64,000 nucleotides of DNA from JAHEJJ01 sp965212205 (GTDB taxonomy: Bacteria; Bacteroidota; Bacteroidia; Flavobacteriales; Flavobacteriaceae), in assembly GCA_965212205.1 (NCBI GenBank), contig CBDBUX010000016.1, positions 1-64,000 on the forward strand. Reading direction: 5' to 3'. The notes beneath the pieces were generated by a model. The model saw only the letters and a program-made list of their open reading frames with translations. It was not told the DNA's origin and searched no databases. The position numbers and the translations under genes were made by a program. Shown here piece by piece: positions 1 through 7,089 of this stretch. Each line of letters opens with the position of its first letter. Within the stretch, counting starts at the first letter, position 1.

Positions 1-30
1 TCCGTGCGGGTTCAAGTCCCGCCTCGAGTA
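1..30 (+). tRNA. tRNA 3' end (partial, class II, possibly tRNA-Leu)
   Basis: The window opens inside a tRNA. The T-arm is clear: stem GCGGG at 6-10, loop TTCAAGT at 11-17, stem CCCGC at 18-22. It is followed by a 7-nt acceptor strand (23-29) and discriminator A at 30. CCA is not encoded. The GTGCGGGTTCAAG context resembles tRNAs with a long variable arm, such as tRNA-Leu, but the anticodon lies outside the window, so the identity is a guess. Copies of this 3' end recur at 258-270 and 4358-4387. Confidence 0.85.
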
Positions 31-41
31 CGGATAAGAAG

Positions 42-71
42 AAAAGTCAGAGCAATTGCTCTGACTTTTTT
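42..71 (+). terminator. Intrinsic terminator after the tRNA
   Basis: A perfect palindrome built on AGTCAGAGCAATTGCTCTGA is flanked by an A-run on the left and a T-run to 71. It sits 12 nt after the tRNA end, the expected place for the transcription stop of the tRNA unit. Confidence 0.85.
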
Positions 72-141
72 GTTTTGAGTAGCGAACCAAGTTTACTTGA
101 GCGAGTAAATGAAAAACAAAAAAAACAGGCTGAAGGCCTGG

Positions 142-270
142 CTTTTCTTCTTTCAACACGTTCGGGCGGGACTCACCGACGAAGTAGGTAATTCCCGCCT
201 TTCAGGCTTACTTTTCTTCTTTCAACACGTTCGTGCGGAGACTCAGCAAAGCTAAAACCGCCTCGAGTAC
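142..270 (+). repeat. Tandem pair of tRNA-tail-derived repeats
   Basis: A 23-bp segment beginning CTTTTCTTCTTTCAACACG occurs exactly at 142-164 and 211-233. Each copy leads into a T-arm-like hairpin. The first (165-199) has stem GGCGGGA/TTCCCGCC with an enlarged loop. The second ends in CCGCCTCGAGTAC (258-270), identical to the tRNA end at 19-31. The copies look like decayed or mobile duplications of a tRNA 3' region. Related segments occur at 4498-4555, 12500-12540 and 14215-14267. Confidence 0.7.
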
Positions 271-274
271 TTAT

Positions 275-307
275 AACCCTCTTAATCATTTGATTTTGAG
301 GGTTTTT
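275..307 (+). terminator. Terminator-like hairpin
   Basis: AACCCTC at 275-281 pairs with GAGGGTT at 298-304, followed by a T-run. It lies just after the tRNA-tail copy at 258-270, mirroring the arrangement after the real tRNA. Confidence 0.55.
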
Positions 308-543
308 CGTTTTTGTATAGTCAACTATTAGACAACAATTGTAAAGTTAACTTGACTCAACTTTAATTTCTTAGTCTTTTTTCTAAAGAAACAGCAGCCC
401 ATTATCTTAGGAAATAATTGACAGAGATGAGAGTCAGATTTTATTTTGGTCTTAAATCATCATTTGTTTCTATATCCCAAAACTTTTAAGGTATATGTTA
501 TATTTTTATTGACATATAACAAGTTAGCTAACATAGAATAAAC
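308..543. other. AT-rich non-coding stretch at island start
   Basis: I see no gene here. A small hairpin (GTTATAT at 497-503 with ATATAAC at 514-520) is followed by the palindrome GTTAGCTAAC at 523-532. The same ten bases recur at 978-987 after the next gene, so 523 and 978 may bound a gene cassette of about 455 bp. Confidence 0.45.
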
Positions 544-969
544 GTGGAGATAAACATTCCAAACTGGGTAATAATAGCAGGAGGAATTGGACAAATTTTT
601 ACTGCTTTGATTTACCCCTACATCCGTCATCAAGTTTTCGATTGGTATAATGATGTAAAAAAACTAAAACCTCTTAATCAGGAAATAGCCAAAACATATG
701 GAAGATATATTCAAGGTTTGAACTTTACATTTGGATTAATAGCAATATTAATCCCTTCAGATCTCAAGAATCAAACTAATTTGGCTCTTGCTCTAACTGG
801 ATTAATCGGGGCTTATTGGATTGGAAAAGTTGCAACTCAATTTGCCTATTATCCAATGTATCAAATACCTCAAAAACCAATTTTTAAGATTGGCAGTTAT
901 GGAATGAATTTCTTATTCTTATTTTTTGCGGTTGTGTATGCACTTTTATTCATCCATAATATTGGCTAA
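544..969 (+). CDS. Small hypothetical four-helix membrane protein
   Basis: This is a 141-residue protein with a GTG start. No ATG lies nearby in frame, and the first residues (MEINIPNW) lead straight into a hydrophobic helix. About four membrane segments are visible, near residues 8-25, 60-77, 80-100 and 120-138, with a charged loop at 33-55 rich in Lys. I do not recognise the family. It stands alone, AT-rich, between the GTTAGCTAAC repeats at 523 and 978, as a single-gene cassette would. There is no neighbour in the same transcription unit, so the function is unknown. It could equally be a relic of a larger transporter-like family. Confidence 0.6.
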   Translation: MEINIPNWVIIAGGIGQIFTALIYPYIRHQVFDWYNDVKKLKPLNQEIAKTYGRYIQGLNFTFGLIAILIPSDLKNQTNLALALTGLIGAYWIGKVATQFAYYPMYQIPQKPIFKIGSYGMNFLFLFFAVVYALLFIHNIG

Positions 970-977
970 AAACTACG

Positions 978-1170
978 TTAGCTAACAACGCCTATAATTA
1001 AGTGCTAGCTTTCCAAGGTCCGGGAACTTTTCTTACATTTAAAAATGTTTAATAAAGGCTAAAATGATTTAACCCTGGCTGCCCTTTGTTCGCTGGATAA
1101 TCGCACCAGCCCGCGCGCACCGCTCACAAAGGCCGCTAGACGCACCAAATCATAGCCTAGACCGTTGGCA
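978..1170 (+). repeat. attC-like imperfect inverted repeat, copy 1
   Basis: The left arm (978-1010: GTTAGCTAACAACG then CCTATAATTAAG) faces a right arm (1141-1170) containing AAATCATAGCCTAGACCGTT. The pairing boxes are CTATAATT with AATCATAG and an outer AACG with CGTT, separated by unpaired spacers of unequal length. The loop carries GAACTTTTCTTACATTTAA, which is shared with copy 3. The two-box stem with bulges is the architecture of integron attC sites. That is an inference from pattern only. Confidence 0.5.
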
Positions 1171-1181
1171 AATATTCTAAT

Positions 1182-1676
1182 ATGGTAGTAATTCAAAATA
1201 ATCAAGGTGACGAAATTGATATTGATTATTATACCAATGTTAAAGGTCAGATTATCTCAGACTTCATAGTAATCGAACGTAGACTGAATGAAGTTATAAT
1301 TGCGAAAATACAGCCAGCCGATAAGGAGTTTTTCAAGAATATAGTCCTCAATAGTAGTATTCTCGGAATCGGACAAAAAATTAAGATATTAAACAATATT
1401 GATAACATAGACTCCTCAATAATAAAGCCAATAAGGGAGATGAATTCTATTAGAAATGGTTTTGCTCATGTCAATTTTAGTCACACACTATCCGTAGGCA
1501 AAAACAATGCAGGTGCGAAAACTGAAATCGTCATAATGAACGCGGAAGGCAAACTCAAAAGAAAGAACGCAGATGAATTAATAGATACCTATGTGGAGTT
1601 AAGCAATAAAGTTCATAGTCTGCTAGATAGTTATTTAAGAACAAATAAATCTAACATTTGCCAACATCGGCTATAA
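1182..1676 (+). CDS. Hypothetical protein with HEPN-like RN-x3-H motif
   Basis: This is a 164-residue soluble, largely alpha-helical protein with no signal peptide or membrane segment. The middle carries IRNGFAH (about residues 90-96), an R-x4-H arrangement within a helix-rich context. That motif is typical of HEPN-type domains and also of MtlR-like proteins. HEPN domains often act as RNases in toxin-antitoxin and defence systems, but only the motif supports this here. The gene is a single-gene unit between two attC-like repeats (978-1170 and 1659-1861). The C-terminus (KSNICQHRL) runs into the following repeat, so the reading frame may have been extended by cassette joining. No antitoxin-like partner is visible next to it. 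Confidence 0.6.
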   Translation: MVVIQNNQGDEIDIDYYTNVKGQIISDFIVIERRLNEVIIAKIQPADKEFFKNIVLNSSILGIGQKIKILNNIDNIDSSIIKPIREMNSIRNGFAHVNFSHTLSVGKNNAGAKTEIVIMNAEGKLKRKNADELIDTYVELSNKVHSLLDSYLRTNKSNICQHRL

Positions 1677-1861
1677 TTCAGCGGGCAGTTGGTTAAAAAG
1701 AAGAAGAATTCCTACATTTAACTATAAACAAATCCAGAAAATGATTCCGGCACAAATGGCTCGCCTTGCCAACGCTAATCCCTCCTAACTCTGTCAGGAG
1801 GCCCGCCGCAAAAAAGGCTCGCCTAAAGAACCCGCCGAAATCATAGCCAGGGCCGTTACCT
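1659..1861 (+). repeat. attC-like imperfect inverted repeat, copy 2
   Basis: The left arm 1659-1688 (CCAACATCGGCTATAATTCA, then GCGGG) pairs with the right arm 1831-1861 (CCCGCC, then GAAATCATAGCC, then GGGCCGTTACC). The inner stem is about 15 bp with mismatches. The outer AAC/GTT boxes are separated by spacers of 5 and about 7 nt. A nested hairpin CCTCCT/AGGAGG sits in the loop at 1781-1801. The repeat overlaps the last codons of the gene ending at 1676. Confidence 0.5.
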
Positions 1862-1890
1862 GTAATTTTGAAATTGTCAATTGGAAATAA

Positions 1891-2550
1891 CCAAATCCTG
1901 ACATAGTTAAGTTAATCGAAGCAAAGCAAACAGACAGCTTTACAACTCACCTTTTAACAGTCATTAAGTGGGATTGTCGGCCATCTGGAGAAATAAGAAA
2001 TCGTGAAATCAGGGTTTGGCGACAAAGCGGTTGGAATAAGGTGTTTTATCCAATTTTTAAATTTGACCTCAATCGGGATGGACATCTAATAAATATCACC
2101 GACAGAATGAATCCTTTTGGTCGAATCATTTATATTCTTTTCTGTGTATTGTTATCCATTCCTTGGCTCCATTGGGTTATTGGAGATTTTGAAATATCGA
2201 ATCACTGGTTTCAAATCATTGGCTGGGTCATCTTCCTTGGAATTTTCCTTATAGTAGGTTTTAAAGTCTATCGGATGGAAAAGAATATGCAACTAAAACA
2301 GATTTATGAAATATTGGATATTGAAACGGATAAAAAAATTGAAAAAGAATGGAGTTGGTTTAAAATTTTGACTAGATTGATAATGTATCCATTAAGTTTT
2401 ATTTTAATTATTGTCAATATAATGTTCATCATTCCTAGAGGACAATATATCCTTACAATTATCAGTTTAGGACTTGTTGGCGCATATCTTTATGCGGACT
2501 TAAAAATACTAACTCGAAAAAAAACTACAGGTAACAACGGCTATAACTAA
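1891..2550 (+). pseudogene. Membrane protein gene with damaged 5' end
   Basis: From a GTG at 2041 the frame gives 169 residues with four membrane segments (about residues 27-45, 58-78, 104-128 and 133-153) and the charged stretch DIETDKKIEKEW. The same frame is open back to 1891 and reads as convincing protein (for example TVIKWDCRPSGEIRNREIRV), but it contains no ATG, GTG or TTG before 2041 and is stopped by TAA at 1888. The true N-terminus was therefore probably lost by a frameshift near 1888 or by recombination at the preceding repeat. The alternative is a short functional protein from GTG 2041. The family is not recognised. It lies between attC-like copies 2 and 3. Confidence 0.55.
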
Positions 2551-2655
2551 GCCCTGCCAGGTGCATAATAGAAAGAACTTTTCTTACATTTAATAACCAG
2601 TAACCAATAATAAATAATTCCGGCCCAGGGCCAAGTCATAGCCTGGACCGTTATC
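2531..2655 (+). repeat. attC-like imperfect inverted repeat, copy 3
   Basis: This is the clearest copy. The left arm is 2531-2556 (GTAACAACGGCTATAACTAA then GCCCTG) and the right arm 2626-2655 (CAGGGCCAAGTCATAGCC, then TGGACCGTTA). The paired boxes are TAAC/GTTA and GGCTAT/ATAGCC. The spacer between boxes is 3 nt on one side and 6 on the other, which gives an asymmetric bulge. The loop holds GAACTTTTCTTACATTTAA, shared with copy 1. Confidence 0.55.
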
Positions 2656-2712
2656 ACAAAGAGATTATTAAAATGTGTTATACGCGTTTTCATTAGAAAT
2701 TAAATAATCAAT

Positions 2713-3336
2713 ATGTCTATCTCATTACCCACAGAACCTGTATACTATTTTGAATGTTATAATGGAGAATTTCGCCTTACCTATTTTATTCCAATAAGGA
2801 AATTAAGGGATCTAGTTAAAAAGGGGCATGCAAACGAATCTATTCTCAAGGATTTTCCAATTGGTGTTGACATTGATTGTTATGAACAGGAATTTAATGA
2901 CTTTAAAAAAACATATTCGTTGAAGCTGCCTTATTCTCCAGAGGATATGGCAGATGCTTTTTTTGCCATTTTCACATCCACAAAGAATTGGAAAAATTTC
3001 ATTGGAACAGGCTACTTGCGAGCCATTGATGTGGAAAGGCACATAAAAGAAGTCAGTAGAGGAATAAAAGACCTGGATATTATCGAAGAGAGAATCACTC
3101 CACCTTCAGACAAGCCTTCTTATAAGCAAATGAAATCAAACACGAAAAGGAGCATAAATGCAAGTAGAAAAAAAATGCAATACTTAAAAAAGTTTACCCC
3201 TGATGAGTGGGTGGAAAATGATAAGCAGATCAATGAACAGAATTTTCCTAATATAAAGATGGAGAAAGGAAAAGGGAAGGAAAATAGAGAGGAATTCTTT
3301 AATAGGATCTTAAAAAACAAATCTCATGGTAAATAA
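2713..3336 (+). CDS. Hypothetical protein coupled to MBL-fold gene
   Basis: This is a 207-residue soluble protein. The N-terminal half (1-110) looks folded, with alternating strand and helix character. The C-terminal half (about 120-207) is very rich in Lys, Glu and Asn and probably extended or nucleic-acid binding. I do not recognise a family. The gene overlaps the start of the next one by 11 bp, so the two are translated together and probably work together. The preceding interval (2656-2712) follows the last attC-like repeat. The context of a small partner plus a ComEC-type MBL protein in an island suggests an accessory or defence role, but this is inference. Confidence 0.65.
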   Translation: MSISLPTEPVYYFECYNGEFRLTYFIPIRKLRDLVKKGHANESILKDFPIGVDIDCYEQEFNDFKKTYSLKLPYSPEDMADAFFAIFTSTKNWKNFIGTGYLRAIDVERHIKEVSRGIKDLDIIEERITPPSDKPSYKQMKSNTKRSINASRKKMQYLKKFTPDEWVENDKQINEQNFPNIKMEKGKGKENREEFFNRILKNKSHGK

Positions 3337-4327
3337 TCCAGATGGTCATCTCCACATATATGTAGTAAATGTTGGCCAGGGCGATACTACTGTAATTGTA
3401 ACACCATCAGGAGTAGTTACAGTAATTGATGCCGTACGTCCTGACAAACTTGTTAACTTCTTCAATACTCGAGACGATCTTGGCGGATTGGGTCTTGATG
3501 GAACAATTGAACATTTAATTATAACACATCCTCATTCCGATCATTTTAGTGGAGGGAATAGGCTTGCTAATGAATTTAATATAACTCGAGCAACCTTTGC
3601 TCCTTCTTGGCATACTCTTGGCTTGGGCCCTGCAACATATCAGGGATTAGTTAGTAATCTCGAATCCAATAACACTATAATTAATTTCCTATCTGGCTAT
3701 AGTCGTTGGTATCCTGATAATCTACTGATAATTCCGCCTGGAGGTCAGAATCCAATAGTCGACGAAGATGCCTTGTATTTAGAACTGCTTGGACCCACAA
3801 ACGCACTAATTCGTTCTTTGGAGGGTGCCAGAAATCTGAATACAAATCATCTTTCCATTATGGCTCGAGTTAACTGGAGAAATGCAAGAATGATTATTGC
3901 CGCAGATGCTCAAATGGAGAATTGGGCGTCATTCAGAGAAGAGGGTCTCATGGAAGAAAATTGCCAGGTATTGCGATGTGCTCATCACGGAAGCAAAAAT
4001 GGAACTCAATGGGAAATTATTGATAGAATTGATCCTAGTTTTCTTATTGTGTCTTCAGATCCGGAAGGACGCCATCATCTCCCAGATCTTTCAAGTGCTG
4101 GAGTCTTTACATCATTTGATAATAGTGGAAACTCGCGATCAACAGTAATGACTAATGATTCAGGTACAATTCATTTAAGATCACAAGCTGGACGAAGATT
4201 TACCCTTGAAATTTGTCGGGAATTAATAAATGATACTATTGATCTGAGAAATAGTATTAGGTTGTCACATTTAAACAATCCCTCTAATTTTTTAGATCTT
4301 CTTAATAGGAGAATCGCAGACCTATAA
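3326..4327 (+). CDS. ComEC-type metallo-beta-lactamase-fold hydrolase
   Basis: This is a 333-residue soluble enzyme of the MBL superfamily. The metal-binding motif THPHSDHFSGG gives H68, H70, D72 and H73. D194 (AADAQ) and H220/H221 (CAHHGSKNG) complete a two-metal site. The opening strand (YVVNVGQGDTTVIVTPSGV) and the HHGSKNG signature match the stand-alone ComEC/Rec2-like branch, whose members hydrolyse phosphodiesters, often in DNA. There is no membrane domain, so it is not the DNA-uptake channel itself. It overlaps the preceding gene by 11 bp. About 100 residues after the core have no recognised domain. The substrate is unknown. It ends 30 bp before the copied tRNA end at 4358. Confidence 0.8.
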   Translation: MVNNPDGHLHIYVVNVGQGDTTVIVTPSGVVTVIDAVRPDKLVNFFNTRDDLGGLGLDGTIEHLIITHPHSDHFSGGNRLANEFNITRATFAPSWHTLGLGPATYQGLVSNLESNNTIINFLSGYSRWYPDNLLIIPPGGQNPIVDEDALYLELLGPTNALIRSLEGARNLNTNHLSIMARVNWRNARMIIAADAQMENWASFREEGLMEENCQVLRCAHHGSKNGTQWEIIDRIDPSFLIVSSDPEGRHHLPDLSSAGVFTSFDNSGNSRSTVMTNDSGTIHLRSQAGRRFTLEICRELINDTIDLRNSIRLSHLNNPSNFLDLLNRRIADL

Positions 4328-4357
4328 CATGGTCCAGTAAAAAATCTAATTGTCTTA

Positions 4358-4387
4358 CGGGTTAGACTCCCGCCTCTAGTACGGATA
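4358..4387 (+). repeat. Imperfect copy of the tRNA 3' end (att-like)
   Basis: This segment matches 7-36 at 26 of 30 positions, including CCCGCCTC and AGTACGGATA. The T-loop is mutated, so it is not a working tRNA. With the tRNA at 1-30 it brackets a 4.3-kb low-GC block, the classical footprint of integration at a tRNA gene. No integrase is present in the window. Confidence 0.6.
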
Positions 4388-4393
4388 GATAAT

Positions 4394-4424
4394 AACCAGT
4401 GCAGCTGCACTGGTTTTTTGTTTT
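4394..4424 (+). terminator. Intrinsic terminator
   Basis: The perfect palindrome AACCAGTGCAGCTGCACTGG (closing TT at 4414-4415) is followed by six T. Its spacing from the tRNA-end copy mirrors that of the terminator at 42-71, although the stem sequence differs. Confidence 0.8.
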
Positions 4425-4468
4425 AGGAACATGGCCAAACTTGTTTGAGCCAATGTGGATAAAAGAAT

Positions 4469-4555
4469 AAACCAATGCTTTTAGGCTTGGTTTTTATCTT
4501 CAACACGTTTGAGTGGGACTCACGAAATCACGAAGTGATGAGTAATTCCTGCGGT
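4469..4555 (+). repeat. Second hairpin plus TTCAACACGTT-type repeat
   Basis: A hairpin AAACCAATGC/GCTTGGTTT (4469-4494) is followed by TTCAACACGTTTGAGTGGGA and a loop ending in TTCCTGCGG. The order terminator, hairpin, TTCAACACGTT, T-arm-like hairpin is the same as at 42-200, so the whole region of about 200 bp is a degenerate duplication. Confidence 0.55.
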
Positions 4556-4608
4556 TTGTTGTCTCTTCATTTTCTTTGATATACAATCTGGCCATTGCAT
4601 ATTGTTTG

Positions 4609-6840
4609 CTATGTTGTTTTTGCATTTAATAGTGTGGCTAAATCTTTTCCATAATCGATAAACGATATAGTTTCGTCGGTGCGCGCCAGTTTGATCTTAT
4701 TGAAAATGATCAACGCTTCGCCATTACTTTCCAGGTGATAGATGTGATGATCTTCAAAAAAGCCAATGACCTCATCGGTAAAAAATGTCCGAATTTCAGA
4801 TTCGTCATTCCCCATAAGCAGGAATTTATTGGAAAAATCCGGGTACCTCTCAAAATCAATATCCTTATAACCCGTAAATGCCATAAGCCGGTCGAATATT
4901 TTTTCCAGTACACCTTCCCTTTCCATAGTGAAAACGGGTATGTTTCTATTCAGCTTTAAGAGCATTAGGGTCATATTAAAGGTCTCGGCCGTAAAAGCCT
5001 GGCCTTCATTGAAAGTTACGTCCGCGATTTCCCATGACATATTCAGGTCTTTAAAAGTCCCCCTCAGACAATTTGATTTTCGTTCAATGGGCCTGATCTC
5101 AAAGAAGTGAAACTTTTTCAGGTAGATAGTATTCCAATCTACTTGGCTGGTGTATTGATAATCTCCTTCATTGGCTAAATTTTGCAATCGAATTTGCCTG
5201 GAGGATAATTTAGCGGCTGAACTGGTCAGGCTAATTTTTAAAGCCCTGTTGTAGGTAGTGGACGAAACATGCGAATCAAGCCCCGTTATAAAGACGTTGC
5301 CGCCTGTATCCCGCTGCATTTTTAGGTATTCCACGATATAGTCCATATAGGTCATGCCTACCAATCTTGTTTCCGACAGGTCGATGTTGACATCTGCCCC
5401 GGAAGGAATTTTAGCCACTAACTTATCGGCCTTCAGGACGCCCAGAAAATTGGCAATCCCCTTAATTTTTAGCACATAACTGCCATCGGGGTTCTCAAGC
5501 AGATCTGATCCCGATCTATAGACCATCTTAAAGAATTGAGGTATGGACAGCCGGGCCAACAACATATGACTCACCAGCGCCAATAACAAACCACCCAACA
5601 GTCCGATCAATAAATTGGTATAGAGGGTAAGAACCATGGTACAAACAAAAAATATCAATTGCTCTGTACCTTGGTTATAAGCTTGTTTGAAGACGGCAGG
5701 TGAGGCTAGTTTAAACCCCGTGTAGACCAGTAAAATGGCAAATGCACAAAGCGGTACTTGTCTCATGATCGGGCTCAATACCACGATAAAGAGTAACAGC
5801 AATATCCCCTGATACATATTCGACCACTTCGTCTTTGCGCCATTATGGATATTGACCGTACTGCGAATGATCACGGCAATAATGGGCAAACCTCCCATCA
5901 TACCGGCTACCATGGTGCTCAATCCAATCCCTGTTAGATCTTTATTCAGGTTTGTCTTTCGTTTATAGGGGTCAATTTTATCGACCGCTTTTGCAATGGC
6001 CAGAGATTCAATGCTGGTGATGATCAGAATGGAAAATACCGTGGTCCAGAATTCTATGGTATTGATCTTGCCAAAATTCGGAAGCATGATGGAATCCATA
6101 ATATTATCGGGTATGTCTAACAGTAGATTGGGTCCTACCTCATAAGCTTTTCCAAAGACTGAAATCGTATGCTGGTCGAAGAAATTGAAGGCATACACAA
6201 ACGGAATGGAAAATGCGATGACCCACATGGGGGCCGGTAGAAAATGGAAAAACCGGTTGCTGATCTTGGAATGGAACAACAATATCAGCAAGCCCGCCAG
6301 GGCAATGATCAATACAAATGGATTGGCTTGTGGCAAGTAAAGAACCGCATCGATGAGGTTCTGTACGATGCTTGGGCTATCGGAATTTGTGCCCATGGCC
6401 ACATGAATCTGTTTAGCAAATATGATGATCCCGATGGCTGCCAAAATGCCGTGGATCACCGAAGTGTGGAAGATGTCTGCCAACCTGCCTAACTTCAATA
6501 ATCCCAATAGGGCTTGAAGGGCTCCTGAAACCACCACCGCTGCCAATATATAATTAAAGGCTTGCCCCGAACCATCATCCATCAGAACAATACCAAGAAG
6601 AATGACCCCGATAACTCCCTTAGCGGGTCCGTTCACCGATATATGGCCACCCCGATAAAGGGTGGTTACCAGGCCACCAATTATGGCTGAAATTATTCCC
6701 GACATGGCCGGCGCTCCCGCGGCCAGGGCAATACCCAGTGATAGGGGCAGGGCAATGAGTGCGACACTCACCGCTGCGATCAGATCATTGTGCCAATTCT
6801 CGATTAATCCCTGAAAACCTGTTTTAGGCCTATTTTCCAT
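4609..6840 (-). CDS. SulP-family inorganic anion transporter with extended C-terminus
   Basis: This 743-residue inner-membrane transporter belongs to the SulP/SLC26 family. The N-terminal 430 residues carry the expected 12-14 hydrophobic helices, including the opening SVALIALPLSLGIALAAGAP motif region and the conserved NGPAKG segment. A STAS-like strand-helix region follows at about 450-520 (ADVNIDLSETRLVGM). A further 150 residues (about 590-743) form a soluble region not typical of short SulP proteins. SulP members move sulfate, bicarbonate or other anions, and in marine bacteria bicarbonate (BicA-like) is as likely as sulfate. The gene stands alone. A 20-bp palindrome lies in its upstream gap. 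The substrate is not decided by the sequence. Confidence 0.85.
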   Translation of the reverse strand: MENRPKTGFQGLIENWHNDLIAAVSVALIALPLSLGIALAAGAPAMSGIISAIIGGLVTTLYRGGHISVNGPAKGVIGVILLGIVLMDDGSGQAFNYILAAVVVSGALQALLGLLKLGRLADIFHTSVIHGILAAIGIIIFAKQIHVAMGTNSDSPSIVQNLIDAVLYLPQANPFVLIIALAGLLILLFHSKISNRFFHFLPAPMWVIAFSIPFVYAFNFFDQHTISVFGKAYEVGPNLLLDIPDNIMDSIMLPNFGKINTIEFWTTVFSILIITSIESLAIAKAVDKIDPYKRKTNLNKDLTGIGLSTMVAGMMGGLPIIAVIIRSTVNIHNGAKTKWSNMYQGILLLLFIVVLSPIMRQVPLCAFAILLVYTGFKLASPAVFKQAYNQGTEQLIFFVCTMVLTLYTNLLIGLLGGLLLALVSHMLLARLSIPQFFKMVYRSGSDLLENPDGSYVLKIKGIANFLGVLKADKLVAKIPSGADVNIDLSETRLVGMTYMDYIVEYLKMQRDTGGNVFITGLDSHVSSTTYNRALKISLTSSAAKLSSRQIRLQNLANEGDYQYTSQVDWNTIYLKKFHFFEIRPIERKSNCLRGTFKDLNMSWEIADVTFNEGQAFTAETFNMTLMLLKLNRNIPVFTMEREGVLEKIFDRLMAFTGYKDIDFERYPDFSNKFLLMGNDESEIRTFFTDEVIGFFEDHHIYHLESNGEALIIFNKIKLARTDETISFIDYGKDLATLLNAKTT

Positions 6841-6983
6841 TTAGTTAGCTATCCGTTGGTTGATAAAATATTGATCTGATCGTGAAAAATAGTAAATATT
6901 CAATAGTATTAGCAATGAATATGAAAGTGGTTATGGGATTCGGAACACTGAGAAGGTTCTTCAGGCGGATTGAATTTAGAAAG

Positions 6984-7003
6984 AGCTCAAATTAATTTGA
7001 GCT
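6984..7003. terminator. Perfect palindrome in the gap between efflux operon and SulP gene
   Basis: AGCTCAAATTAATTTGAGCT is its own reverse complement. It lies about 90 bp past the stop of the efflux operon on the minus strand and is followed there by CTCTTTCT. It could terminate that operon or be an operator for the SulP gene. The T-run is poor, so the role is uncertain. Confidence 0.4.
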
Positions 7004-7089
7004 TTGACTGTACAACACATTTCTAGTAATATGCTCGGTGAAAATTTCCCATATCTCTTACCCTGAGAATAAAGAACTTAGAATTTACC

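Noticed and set aside
1021..1140. Small coding region between the first two island genes
   Set aside because: No start or coding pattern is visible, and the stretch is the loop of an attC-like repeat.
4358..4387. Functional second tRNA
   Set aside because: The T-loop lost its TTC pattern, and no cloverleaf can be formed from the preceding bases.
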